A stretch of DNA of 18,070 bases from an uncultured Planctomycetaceae bacterium (GCA_937975745.1 CALJUK010001034.1:1-18070); one strand, 5' to 3'; positions 7,869-15,875 are shown, numbered from the stretch's first letter. Notes: generated from the sequence alone by a model not told the origin. Numbers and translations are program-made.

Positions 7869-10100
7869 CTACAAGCCAGAACTCCCACCGACAGCTGTGA
7901 CGGGTCTCTTTCCATCAGACTCGGCCGCGATGGTCACGTGCACGTCTTTAAAACCGGGTGTCTTCGAGAGCGGATCAACTGTGTGCGGAACAAGCACATT
8001 GGCCTCGGGGTAATACATGGCCGCATTTCCCGAGCGAATGTCGAATTCACGAACCAGAATGTACCGCATCTCGCCGGCTTTGCTGCGAATTCTGACTCGC
8101 TGGTCGGGTTTCAGCCCCATCCGGCGGATGTCGTCGGAGTTCATCAGAATGATGTCCCGGCGTTCCTGACCACGGTACAGGTCTTCCTCGTCGTAGACGA
8201 CGCTGTTGAATTGCCCTTCGGACCGGATCGTCACCAACCGCAGTTCCCCGTCGGCAGGCGATTGAGCGGGGAGCGTAATCGCGTGGAACTTCGCCTTTCC
8301 GTTGGCCGTCGGAAACTTGTGATCCCGGACCGCCCGACCTGTGACGTAGAACTCTTTCTTATCCTGGTTCAGCTGCTGCATTCCTTCGTAACCGGGAACC
8401 AGATCCGCGATCAGTTCTCGGATCGCAGCATGGCTTTGCAACCCGGTCCAATCCACGCGTGTCGTGTCACCGAAGAGTTGCTGACCGATTGTCGCCAGGA
8501 TTGAAACTTCACTGCGGGGATTGCTGAATCGAGACGGCCCGCCGTCACTCATCCGAACGAAGCTGAACATGGATTCCTGAGTCGTCGCCTGTGGTTCTTC
8601 ATCCCGCGGGAGAACCGGAAGGATGATTGTCTCCTTCCCCAGTCCCCAGGCATGGCCCGTGTTGAGGGTCGTCGACAGATACACGATCGTGTTGATCTTC
8701 TCCATGGCAAGCTGTGCATAGGCGGAATCAGGATTGCTGCCGTAAAGGTTGCCCCCCAGACAGAATGCCAGGTCCATCTCGCCGCGGTCCGCCGCTTCCA
8801 TGCAGGCCATTGTGTCGTAACCGGGAGACTTGGGGACTTCGATGCCGAGCCTTTGCTCGAAGCGTTCCAGCATTGCCTGTTTGAGTGCCGGCGTGACACC
8901 GACCGAGCCGAGCCCCTGCACGTTGCTGTGTCCGCGGATGGGCATCAAGCCGGCGTTCTTCCGCCCGACCATTCCGCGCAGCAATGCCACGTTGGCGATC
9001 ATTTGCACGTTGTTTGTTCCGTGCCGATGGTGAGTGATCCCCATGCACCAGCCGATGACCGCATTTTTCGCGTTCAGGTACGCTTCGGCGACTTCACGGA
9101 TCGCCTCTCGGGGGACACCCGACTGGGCGACAATTTCGTCCCAGGTGGTAGATTCGATCTGCTTACGGAACTCCTCAAAGCCCTCCGTATGTTCGGCAAT
9201 AAATGCGTTGTCCTGTGCGCCCTGTTCCAGAATGTCTTTTGCGACACCGGACAACAATGCGAGATCCCCACCAACGTTGGGCTGGACGTACTGGGTGGCG
9301 ATCTTCGTACCGAACAGCAGACTGCGGACATCGCTGGGAACACGAAAGTTGACCAGCCCGAGTTCCTTGAGCGGGTTGATGACAATCACCTTGCCACCAT
9401 TGCGCCGAAGTTGCATCAGCGACTTCATCAACCGGGGATGGTTTGAGGAAGGATTTGCTCCGATCAGGATGTAAAGATCCGCATGCTCCAGGTCATCGAG
9501 CCGAACGGTTCCCGCACCGGTGCCGATACTTGACCCCAGACCAACACCACTGGCTTGATGGCAGTAGTACGAACAGTTGTTGACGTAGTTTGTCCCAAAC
9601 AGCCGCGAAAGCATCTGCAGCAGGAAGCCCGCCTCGTTGGACGCACGGCCGCTGGCGTAAAAGAAGCTCCGCTCGGGCCCGGCCTCTTTCAGGCGGGCCA
9701 CAATTCTTTCGAAAGCCTCATCCCAGCTGACGACGCGGTACTTCTTGCTTCCCGCTTCCAGCAGCAGCGGGTCGGTCAGCCGGCCGGAGTTTTCCAACTG
9801 GCGGGGAGAGAGGCTGCGCAGCGTGTCGACGTCGGTTTGTTCGATAAACTCGCGACGGATGGCTCCCTGCATGTCGGAAGCCATCGCCTGGAACGACTTC
9901 TTGCAGACCTCGGGAAAGTAACCCGCTTCGTTGACCATGCCCCCCAATTGCCCGCCCATGCCGACTGCGCAGGTCTTGCAGGCATTCTTGGACCGCATGG
10001 CCTTCCACATCTTCCACCAGCCCACGCGGTTCGCCAGTTTAAGGCTGTAGCCGATAGCCTTCCAACCGCCGCCACTGCGCGGAGCCTTCACTGTTTTCAT
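7869..10100 (-). CDS. FdhF/YdeP-type molybdopterin oxidoreductase (formate dehydrogenase alpha-like)
   Basis: This encodes a 743-residue enzyme of the DMSO-reductase superfamily, closest by pattern to the E. coli YdeP/FdhF branch. The N-terminus 'GGGWKAIGYSLKLANRV' and later 'ASGRASNEAGFLLQ' (149-162), 'GANPSSNHPR' (214-223), 'GMGITHHRHGTNNVQ' without its first residue, and 'RGHSNVQG' are shared with that group. Cysteines C41, C44 and C66 fit an Fe-S site, but the third Cys of the usual four is replaced (CKTCAVG). C180 in 'SYYCHQASG' stands at the Mo-ligand position. A C-terminal molybdopterin-binding domain follows (residues about 620-735). I chose ATG 10100, which has GGGGA eight bases upstream and fits homologue N-termini; a TTG at 10181 extends the frame. 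No Tat signal is seen, so it is likely cytoplasmic. No electron-transfer subunit or fdhD is nearby. The substrate is unknown: YdeP has been linked to acid resistance in E. coli, but that role cannot be transferred here. Confidence 0.88.
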   Translation of the reverse strand: MKTVKAPRSGGGWKAIGYSLKLANRVGWWKMWKAMRSKNACKTCAVGMGGQLGGMVNEAGYFPEVCKKSFQAMASDMQGAIRREFIEQTDVDTLRSLSPRQLENSGRLTDPLLLEAGSKKYRVVSWDEAFERIVARLKEAGPERSFFYASGRASNEAGFLLQMLSRLFGTNYVNNCSYYCHQASGVGLGSSIGTGAGTVRLDDLEHADLYILIGANPSSNHPRLMKSLMQLRRNGGKVIVINPLKELGLVNFRVPSDVRSLLFGTKIATQYVQPNVGGDLALLSGVAKDILEQGAQDNAFIAEHTEGFEEFRKQIESTTWDEIVAQSGVPREAIREVAEAYLNAKNAVIGWCMGITHHRHGTNNVQMIANVALLRGMVGRKNAGLMPIRGHSNVQGLGSVGVTPALKQAMLERFEQRLGIEVPKSPGYDTMACMEAADRGEMDLAFCLGGNLYGSNPDSAYAQLAMEKINTIVYLSTTLNTGHAWGLGKETIILPVLPRDEEPQATTQESMFSFVRMSDGGPSRFSNPRSEVSILATIGQQLFGDTTRVDWTGLQSHAAIRELIADLVPGYEGMQQLNQDKKEFYVTGRAVRDHKFPTANGKAKFHAITLPAQSPADGELRLVTIRSEGQFNSVVYDEEDLYRGQERRDIILMNSDDIRRMGLKPDQRVRIRSKAGEMRYILVREFDIRSGNAAMYYPEANVLVPHTVDPLSKTPGFKDVHVTIAAESDGKRPVTAVGGSSGL

Positions 10101-10181
10101 CAATGGAATCCCCAGCTGACCGTCTGGTTTCGATAGTGTTTCAGTGTATGAGACGGGTGAGCCTGTGTGAACGGCTTGCAA

Positions 10182-11138
10182 CTAGCTCGGCTGGCTTGCC
10201 TCGCGAATCCAGCCCCGTAACAGGTCGCGGAGGACAGCCAGGTCCTTCAGTAGTTTCGACCGGTCACGATGCGCGTGTTCCAGGCACCACGGCCCATGAA
10301 AGCCGGCAGCCCATCCGATCCGGAAGCATTCTTCCAGCGGATACAGCGGATGTTCGCCCCCCGGGCCGATGTCCCGCGCCTTGAAGTCACACGTGACCGC
10401 GTACGGGAACGATCGACGAAGTCCGTCCAGCCGAATGTCCGCGTCCCAATTCCCCGTGTCCGGGCAGGCTGCAATGTCGTGGCCCAGTTTCTCGATTAAC
10501 TCCGCCATCGAGCCCGGATCGGACTGCATCCAGCCATAGTTCTCGACCAGCATACCGATTTGCCGATCTGCGGCGTAGTCGGCCAACTCGCGGTAGCTGG
10601 CGATGTGAATCGCCATGTCGGGCCGCTCTTTGCGGGGAAGTGGCCGAGCCCAGCGGAGCCCCAGCACCGCCGCGGCATCGATCGAGCGTTTGTACTCGGC
10701 CAGGGCGTGCTCGCGGACGGACTTGTCCCGGCTGTTCATATCAAGTTGGCTTTGATTCAACTTGAGATTTGTGAGGATGCATCCCTTCTGTTCAGCCTTG
10801 GCTCGCAGGGCTTCCAAGTCGCGGAAATTCGCCTGTCCGCTCGTCGATGTATTCAGATCGATGATCCGCATGTCCAACTCGTCTCGCATCAGCGTGGGAA
10901 GGTCGAGCAGTGTGTATTTGCCGTCGGCCGTTTTCTCAGCCAGATGTCCCGAGAGTGAAGACGTGGTGATCCCGACCTCTCCCGCCAGCGGATTTCCCAA
11001 CGGGCCAACCTGCACCTGGGCAGATGCCTCGCGATGCGCCGGCGGAAAGAATGTCCCGGCCGCCGCGGCGACCGTGGCAGAGCGAACGGCCGAATTGAGA
11101 AACGATCGCCGTGAGACATCTGCGGACGGTTTAGACAT
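10182..11138 (-). CDS. Tat-exported sugar phosphate isomerase/epimerase-like TIM-barrel protein
   Basis: This encodes a 318-residue protein. Residues 9-14 'SRRSFL' form a twin-arginine motif, followed by a hydrophobic Ala-rich stretch and an 'ASA' cleavage site near residue 40, so export by Tat is expected. The mature part fits the xylose isomerase/AP-endonuclease-2 TIM-barrel superfamily. Likely metal-site residues sit at strand ends: E199 in 'LVENYGW', D227 in 'PDTGNWD', D251 in 'VTCDFKARD', and E287 in 'CLEHAH'. I chose ATG 11138, which has AGGAG seven bases upstream; the open frame to 11174 lacks such a site. The gene lies 54 bp after glmM and 81 bp before the oxidoreductase on the same strand. 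Such periplasmic isomerase-like proteins are numerous in Planctomycetota and mostly uncharacterised. The substrate is unknown, with epimerase, isomerase and inosose dehydratase-like activity all possible. Confidence 0.8.
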   Translation of the reverse strand: MSKPSADVSRRSFLNSAVRSATVAAAAGTFFPPAHREASAQVQVGPLGNPLAGEVGITTSSLSGHLAEKTADGKYTLLDLPTLMRDELDMRIIDLNTSTSGQANFRDLEALRAKAEQKGCILTNLKLNQSQLDMNSRDKSVREHALAEYKRSIDAAAVLGLRWARPLPRKERPDMAIHIASYRELADYAADRQIGMLVENYGWMQSDPGSMAELIEKLGHDIAACPDTGNWDADIRLDGLRRSFPYAVTCDFKARDIGPGGEHPLYPLEECFRIGWAAGFHGPWCLEHAHRDRSKLLKDLAVLRDLLRGWIREASQPS

Positions 11139-11192
11139 CGGACAACTCCTGTCGAAACAACCTTTCGCGAGCAAACGGCCCGGGAATTGACG

Positions 11193-12539
11193 TCACACGA
11201 CTTGTCTGACCGTCGCCATCGCATCCTGGCACAGTGACAATGCCCGCTCTGGATCAGGCGCCTCGGCTATCACACGGATGATCGGCTCGGTATTGCTGGC
11301 GCGAACCTGGACCCATCGGTCGGACCAGTCGAGCCGTAAACCGTCCCCCTCGCTGGCTGTCGCGTCGGTGTAGGCCGCACGCAGGGCCGCGCACGCGGCG
11401 CCAACACTTTCCCGGGGACAGACCACCTTGTCTTTGACAATCGTATATTGAGGAAGTGTCTCGACCCAGCCAGCCAACGTTGAACCGCGGCGAGCCAAAC
11501 CAGCCAGAACGTAGGCCATCGAAACGAAACTGTCGCGGACGTACCCGACCTTGGGTTCAATGACGCCGCCGTTCCCTTCGCCTCCCAGGACGGCCTTGAC
11601 CGACCGCATCTTCGCACAGACGTGGGCTTCTCCCACATACGATCGATGGAAGTCGCAATTGTATTTGTCCGCGATGTCGGCCGTCACTCGGCTGGTGCTG
11701 CCATTGACAACGACCGGACCGGGGTAGGACTGCAATCGGTAGTCGGCCGCCAATGCCAGCGTCAATTCTTCGCCGATGTACCGCCCCTGATTGTCGACAA
11801 TCGCCAATCGATCGGCATCGGGATCCTGGGCGAAACCGACGTCCGCGTTTGCCTGTCGGACCGCATCGCACAACCCGGTCAAATTTTCCGCGACCGGTTC
11901 GGGGGTGTGCTCGAATCGGCCATCGGGCGTTTCCCCCAGCACCGTAACGTCGCAGCCAAGTTCCTCCAGCAGCCGCGGACCGGCGACACCACCAGAGCCA
12001 TGATTGCAGTCCAGGACCACTTTGAATTTGCGTCGACGAATCTCGTCGACCGGAACCAGTTTGAGAACACGGTCCAGATGCGGGCCTGCCGGATCGGGCA
12101 GAACCTCCACGCGTCCGAGCGCATCCCATCCGCGATAGGCGAACTCACCCGACTTAAGCAGTGCCAGGAGCTTTTCACCGGCCGGCGCATCGTAGACTGA
12201 ACCGGCAGGGGAAAAGGGCTTCAGGCCGTTCCATTGGATCGGATTATGGCTGGCTGTGATCTGCAGGCCGCCAGCCGCCTTGTAGTGTTGAACCAGGACA
12301 CCGCATGTCGGCGTGGTGGCAATGTCGGCATCGAGCACCCGACAGCCGCAAGAGAGCAGCGCCGAGATGACAGCGTGTTTGATCATCGGGCCGGTCGAGC
12401 GACCGTCGCGCGCCAGCACAATTGCCCCCCCGTCAGCCAGTGTTCCGACGGCAGACGCAAATCGAACAATATACTCCGGGTCGAGTCCATCTCCGATGAC
12501 ACCGCGAAGGCCCGAGATACTCAGAATCCGTTCAGTCAC
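11193..12539 (-). CDS. glmM: Phosphohexomutase, probably phosphoglucosamine mutase
   Basis: This encodes a 448-residue alpha-D-phosphohexomutase. The catalytic phosphoserine loop is 'ITASHNP' (S97), the metal loop is 'DPDADR' (239-244), the sugar-specificity loop is 'GGEGNGGVI' (319-327), and the phosphate-binding loop is 'RASNTEPIIRV' (413-423). Length equals GlmM, which converts glucosamine-6-P to glucosamine-1-P for UDP-GlcNAc and peptidoglycan synthesis. The 'GEGNGG' and 'SNTEP' forms differ from the usual bacterial 'GEQSGH' and 'SGTEP' and resemble the archaeal-type GlmM/PGM group, so a phosphoglucomutase or phosphomannomutase activity is a real alternative. I chose GTG 12539 because AAGGAG stands seven bases upstream; an ATG at 12557 overlaps that ribosome site. 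The gene is downstream of plsC by 138 bp and upstream of the Tat protein by 54 bp. Confidence 0.85.
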   Translation of the reverse strand: MTERILSISGLRGVIGDGLDPEYIVRFASAVGTLADGGAIVLARDGRSTGPMIKHAVISALLSCGCRVLDADIATTPTCGVLVQHYKAAGGLQITASHNPIQWNGLKPFSPAGSVYDAPAGEKLLALLKSGEFAYRGWDALGRVEVLPDPAGPHLDRVLKLVPVDEIRRRKFKVVLDCNHGSGGVAGPRLLEELGCDVTVLGETPDGRFEHTPEPVAENLTGLCDAVRQANADVGFAQDPDADRLAIVDNQGRYIGEELTLALAADYRLQSYPGPVVVNGSTSRVTADIADKYNCDFHRSYVGEAHVCAKMRSVKAVLGGEGNGGVIEPKVGYVRDSFVSMAYVLAGLARRGSTLAGWVETLPQYTIVKDKVVCPRESVGAACAALRAAYTDATASEGDGLRLDWSDRWVQVRASNTEPIIRVIAEAPDPERALSLCQDAMATVRQVV

Positions 12540-12546
12540 CGCACAT

Positions 12547-12552
12547 CTCCTT
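12547..12552 (-). promoter_or_regulatory. Shine-Dalgarno that supports the GTG start of glmM
   Basis: AAGGAG on the minus strand is seven bases before the GTG at 12539 and lies just inside a possible ATG-initiated extension (12557). Its strength and spacing favour the GTG. Confidence 0.7.
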
Positions 12553-12677
12553 ATCATTTATACGTTGCCGATCCCAGTCATTGCTGCCGGTCAGAAATAG
12601 CGAAATCAAGCGTCTGCGTGTAGTCCGACTGTCGTGTCCTGCAACGAATGTGTCGTCCGGTTGCAACGATTCTGGAA

Positions 12678-13523
12678 TCACGGCTTGTTTGGTTCTGCCG
12701 AACCTTTCAAACGAAACCACCGCCCCGTCGAACGCTTTCGCCATTCCTCTGCTTCCGCCTGGCAGGTCACAACGCGACTGTGAACGAGTTCGATGAGTTC
12801 CGCCTCGTTCCCCTTGCCGAACAGCTCTTGAAGTTGTTCGAACGGGATAGGCTCGCCGAAGACAACTCGAACCGCCCGTGGTTTCAGCCACAGCCGACCG
12901 CGCGGCAGGGCCTGGTCTGCCCCGGAGATGCCGACTGGAAAGACGGGGACGCCACCTCGTTTCAGCAGGGCGATGAATCCCGGCTTGAAGTCCCCCACGC
13001 TGCCGTCGTTGCTGCGTGTTCCTTCGGGAAAAACGCCTACCAGAAAACCATGCTGCATCCGCCGAACTGCTTCCTTGATGCTGGTGGCGCTGGCCCGATC
13101 TCGGTTGATTGGCATGACGTAGGTTTTGCGGAGAATCCACCCAATGACAGGGACGCGGTACAGACTGTCCCGGGCGACATAACTAATTGGACGTCGCAAC
13201 GGCAGGCCGATGAGGATTGGATCGAGAAAACTTTGATGATTGGCGAGTATCAAACCGCCCCCCTCGTGCGGGATCCGATTTACATTTCGGGCGCGGTACC
13301 GCAGATAGACAACGAGAAACAGCTGTGCAATCAGTTGAATGCCCAGCCAGACCGCGTTACGTCGAGTCGGTGACGGAAGAGCGGCTTCAGCCGCTACCGG
13401 GGCCGGCGCAGTCTTGCAGTCCGGCTGGCGGGGCTCGTCGGTGACATCGGGCTGCGACACGGGGGCCACTTGCTTACCGGCCTGAAAAGGAAATCGCCTG
13501 CCACGTCGGCTGCGATCTTGCAT
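12678..13523 (-). CDS. plsC: 1-acyl-sn-glycerol-3-phosphate acyltransferase (PlsC family)
   Basis: This encodes a 281-residue membrane-associated acyltransferase making phosphatidic acid from lysophosphatidic acid. The HX4D catalytic motif is 'NHQSFLD' (H96, D101), the substrate motif is 'FPEGTRS' (165-171), and 'VPVFPVGISGADQ' (192-204) forms the later conserved block. One hydrophobic segment ('WLGIQLIAQLFLVVYL', 59-74) precedes the domain and probably anchors it. Residues 1-57 are a Pro/Ala/Arg-rich extension not typical of PlsC. I used the ATG at 13523; a TTG lies four codons further up. No good Shine-Dalgarno precedes this ATG, so a later start is possible. It is the first gene of the minus-strand run leading to glmM. 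Confidence 0.88.
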   Translation of the reverse strand: MQDRSRRGRRFPFQAGKQVAPVSQPDVTDEPRQPDCKTAPAPVAAEAALPSPTRRNAVWLGIQLIAQLFLVVYLRYRARNVNRIPHEGGGLILANHQSFLDPILIGLPLRRPISYVARDSLYRVPVIGWILRKTYVMPINRDRASATSIKEAVRRMQHGFLVGVFPEGTRSNDGSVGDFKPGFIALLKRGGVPVFPVGISGADQALPRGRLWLKPRAVRVVFGEPIPFEQLQELFGKGNEAELIELVHSRVVTCQAEAEEWRKRSTGRWFRLKGSAEPNKP

Positions 13524-14049
13524 GAATGACGCCAACTCGCTTGGCCGGCTGTGTCCTCTCAGGACCTTTCGTTCCGGGCGAAAAAGCGGGTTCGCGGCTC
13601 GTTGGCCACTCGGTCTCTGATTTTGGAACCGAAAACCCTCGGTTGATGCAACAGTAGGTTCTCTGGGACCGGTCCGACATTCAAGCCCGATTCATCAAAA
13701 ACCACCCGAAAGGACGCCTTCAAATGCCCGACCGGCCGGAGGGCATCCGCCGACAGCCGCGCCGCAGAATCCCGTTCCTCCTGGTGAATGGCGATTTCGT
13801 CGGTCGCTGGCTAGGATCTGGTCACATTCAGCCCGCCATGCCCGGCAGACCACGACCCGGTTCCGCGCGAAGTCTGAACTCAGGCGAGTTTCGGACACTG
13901 CCGTGGAGATCGAAGCTGTGGAGTTCAACGCCACGGAGTTCAACGCCACCGGGGCCATCGAACGGGCTACCCAATTCGTCCACTTTTCGGACTGGCGTGT
14001 CAAATCGCATCGTCCGGCAGGCAATACAACTTCGGACCGAGGAGAAACC
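13524..14049. other. Divergent intergenic region between plsC and metY
   Basis: This 526-bp stretch lies between two divergent genes. Open frames exist here, including one in frame with metY back to 13903 and one starting at 13724, but their composition (Arg/Pro/Ser-rich, no family similarity) does not look coding. It contains a perfect 10-bp palindrome GGACCGGTCC at 13666-13675, a weak hairpin AACCGA/TCGGTT at 13627-13644, and the tandem units described separately. I see no S-box/SAM-I-like riboswitch core upstream of metY. Confidence 0.4.
13903..13949 (+). repeat. Three tandem 15-bp units upstream of metY, containing a 17-bp dyad
   Basis: The units are GTGGAGATCGAAGCT (13903-13917), GTGGAGTTCAACGCC (13918-13932) and ACGGAGTTCAACGCC (13933-13947). 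The last two differ at two bases. Bases 13918-13934 form the dyad GTGG-n-GTT-n-AAC-n-CCAC, and 13933-13949 is a partial second copy. Position, about 100-150 bp before the metY start, suggests operators for a regulator. The period is also five codons in the metY frame (xEFNA-like), so a coding repeat cannot be fully excluded. Confidence 0.55.
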
Positions 14050-15351
14050 ATGGACCAGCAAGAACTGCAACTGGCGACGTTGTGTTTGCACGGTGGACAG
14101 GTCGTCGACCCCACCACCAACTCGCGGGCCGTCCCGATTTACCAGACGACATCCTACGTTTTCAACGATACCGATCATGCGGCCAACATGTTTGCGTTGA
14201 AAGAGTTTGGCAACATTTACTCCCGCATCATGAACCCCACCTGCGATGTGCTGGAAAAGCGGATCGCGCTGCTGGAAGGGGGCTCGGGGGCATTGGCTGT
14301 CGCATCCGGACAAGCAGCCGAAACGCTGGCCATTCTGAACATTACTCAGGCGGGACAAAACATTGTCTCTGCCACTAGTTTGTACGGCGGGACGTACAGT
14401 CTGTTTCACTACACACTCCCGAAAATGGGTATTTCGACGAAATTTGTTGACCCGGCCGACCCCGAAAATTTCAGGAAGGCCATCGACGACAAGACTCGGC
14501 TGATTTATCTGGAGACGATCGGCAATCCCCGGTGTGACGTCCCCGATTTCGAGGCGATTGCGGCGATCGCTCACGAAGCGGGTATCCCTGTCATGGTCGA
14601 CAATACATTCGCGTCACCGGCACTCTGCCAACCGTTCAAGTACGGTGCCGACATCGTCATTCATTCCTGCACGAAGTTCATTGGCGGACATGGTACGTCC
14701 ATCGGCGGGATCATCGTTGAAAAGGGAGATTTCCCCTGGGATAACGGCCGATTCCCCGAGATGACCGAACCCGATCCGAGCTATCACGGTCTCCGTTTCT
14801 ATGAAGCACTCGGCCCGATGAACATCGCCTACATTATCAAGGCCCGAACACAGGGGCTTCGTGACATTGGACCGGCGATGAGTCCGTTTAACGCGTTCCT
14901 GTTCCTGCAGGGAGTCGAAACGCTGCATCTGCGGATGGAACGTCATAGCCAGAACGCCCAGGCCGTCGCGGAGTTCCTCGAGAGCCATCCGAAGGTGAAC
15001 TGGGTGAATTACACGGGGCTCGAGTCGCACCCGTCATACCAATTGGGCAAGAAGTACCTGCCCAAGGGGTGCGGGGCCATCATGGGCTTCGGCATCACAG
15101 GTGACACGCCCGAACAGCAGAACCAGAACGGCATCAAGTTTATCAATCAGGTGAAGCTGTTCTCGCACCTGGCAAACGTCGGAGACAGCAAATCGCTGGT
15201 GATCCACCCATCGAGTACGACACACCAGCAGTTGACCACGGAACAACAACAGAGCACGGGCGTCACCCCGGACTTCATCCGCCTCTCGATTGGAACCGAA
15301 GCGATCGAGGACATCATCGCGGACCTGAAGCAGGCCCTCGACGCCATCTAG
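14050..15351 (+). CDS. metY: O-acetylhomoserine sulfhydrylase (aminocarboxypropyltransferase)
   Basis: This encodes a 433-residue PLP enzyme of the Cys/Met metabolism family, forming homocysteine from O-acetylhomoserine and sulfide in the cytoplasm. 'TLCLHGGQVVDPTTNSRAVP' opens the protein. 'YSRIMNPTCDVLEKRIALLEGG' less its first residues (57-78) is the PLP-phosphate/neighbour-subunit region, 'ALAVASGQAAE' (81-91) and 'VDNTFASPALCQPF' (183-196) follow, and the Schiff-base lysine is K209 in 'IHSCTKFIGGHGTSIGG'. The C-terminal 'SLVIHPSSTTHQQL' and 'RLSIGTEAIEDIIADL' are typical. Length and the GGHGTSIGG segment favour MetY over cystathionine gamma-synthase (about 380-400 residues). ATG 14050 has GAGGAG five bases upstream; an in-frame extension to 13903 has no such site. 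The gene stands alone, divergent from plsC. Confidence 0.92.
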   Translation: MDQQELQLATLCLHGGQVVDPTTNSRAVPIYQTTSYVFNDTDHAANMFALKEFGNIYSRIMNPTCDVLEKRIALLEGGSGALAVASGQAAETLAILNITQAGQNIVSATSLYGGTYSLFHYTLPKMGISTKFVDPADPENFRKAIDDKTRLIYLETIGNPRCDVPDFEAIAAIAHEAGIPVMVDNTFASPALCQPFKYGADIVIHSCTKFIGGHGTSIGGIIVEKGDFPWDNGRFPEMTEPDPSYHGLRFYEALGPMNIAYIIKARTQGLRDIGPAMSPFNAFLFLQGVETLHLRMERHSQNAQAVAEFLESHPKVNWVNYTGLESHPSYQLGKKYLPKGCGAIMGFGITGDTPEQQNQNGIKFINQVKLFSHLANVGDSKSLVIHPSSTTHQQLTTEQQQSTGVTPDFIRLSIGTEAIEDIIADLKQALDAI

Positions 15352-15370
15352 TACGCATTGAGTACAACTG

Positions 15371-15422
15371 TGGCGGCGTTTGGACGCCGAATTGCCTGCC
15401 AATCAGGCGGTTTACGCCGCCA
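15371..15422 (+). terminator. Structured 3' region of metY with alternative hairpins
   Basis: TGGCGGCGT at 15371-15379 can pair with ACGCCGCCA at 15414-15422, enclosing a GCCTG/CAGGC hairpin. Its 3' part (CGGCGT) can instead pair with ACGCCG at 15384-15389 across a TTGG loop. It begins 19 bases after the metY stop. No T-run follows, so it may terminate, stabilise the 3' end or be a REP-like element. Confidence 0.45.
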
Positions 15423-15583
15423 GAACCCGCTACAGTGAAACGCAGCGCGCTCGAGAGTGCTGTCCAGAGGTTGTCTCGCGTGACGAAATGACTCGGGCCA
15501 CGCAAGATCTTGCAGAGTTCGTGGTCGTTTCGTCGATAGCGGCGCGGCATCGACCGCTCTGTGGGAAAGCCTTTGCGCTCTTG

Positions 15584-15609
15584 TGCACCGCGGCAAACCG
15601 CGGCGTGCA
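15584..15609 (+). other. GC-rich hairpin upstream of the tRNA promoter
   Basis: TGCAC-CGCGG pairs with CCGCG-GC-GTGCA around a short CAAA-type loop with a two-base bulge. It lies in the 360-bp gap between metY and the tRNA gene. Beyond this and the 15371-15422 structure, the gap holds no coding frame I can support. The function of the hairpin is unknown. Confidence 0.35.
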
Positions 15610-15648
15610 AGGAACAATCGGCACAATCTTCCACGACGCTTGTGCGAC

Positions 15649-15677
15649 TTGCAGGTGAGGAAAACCGGCACTATACT
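15649..15677 (+). promoter_or_regulatory. Sigma70-type promoter of tRNA-Lys
   Basis: TTGCAG (15649-15654) and TATACT (15672-15677) are separated by 17 bases, an ideal spacing for the housekeeping sigma factor. Transcription would begin near 15684, about 30 bases before the mature tRNA. Confidence 0.7.
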
Positions 15678-15712
15678 TTCGCCGTCAGCTGGCCGATGAA
15701 TGGACAATCCAC

Positions 15713-15785
<73 letters not shown>

Positions 15786-15790
15786 CTTTG

Positions 15791-15826
15791 AAAGCCGTTT
15801 CTCCGAAAGGGGTTACGGCTTTTTTG
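15791..15826 (+). terminator. Rho-independent terminator of tRNA-Lys
   Basis: AAAGCCGT (15791-15798) pairs with ACGGCTTT (15815-15822). The inner part CTCC-GAAA-GGGG closes on a stable tetraloop, and the stem runs straight into a run of T (15820-15825). It starts five bases after the tRNA. Confidence 0.85.
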
Positions 15827-15856
15827 ATTGTTGGGCTCTATGGTCAGAAAATGTTT

Positions 15857-15875
15857 GGTGCTACACCGGTGCTAC
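15857..15875. repeat. Short direct repeat just past the tRNA terminator
   Basis: GGTGCTAC occurs at 15857-15864 and 15868-15875, with an 8-bp palindrome CACCGGTG across the junction. It lies in the 234-bp gap before the next gene. It may be a recombination-associated or regulatory motif, or the relic 3' end of a minus-strand gene. No function is assigned. Confidence 0.3.

Noticed and set aside
9555..10136. 193-codon plus-strand ORF (and other long plus-strand frames) opposite the molybdopterin oxidoreductase gene
   Set aside because: Antisense shadows of a well-supported gene, caused by GC-rich codon bias; no domain signatures.
13903..14049. In-frame N-terminal extension of metY
   Set aside because: The family-typical start and the GAGGAG site both point to ATG 14050; the extension consists mainly of the tandem repeat units and unconserved sequence.
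13724..14200. 158-codon plus-strand ORF preceding and overlapping metY
   Set aside because: It has AAAGGACG upstream, but the product is Arg/Ser/Pro-rich with no family pattern and overlaps metY out of frame by 150 bases.
15380..15658. 92-codon plus-strand ORF between metY and tRNA-Lys
   Set aside because: TTG start without ribosome site, passes through two hairpins and the edge of the tRNA promoter, no family similarity.
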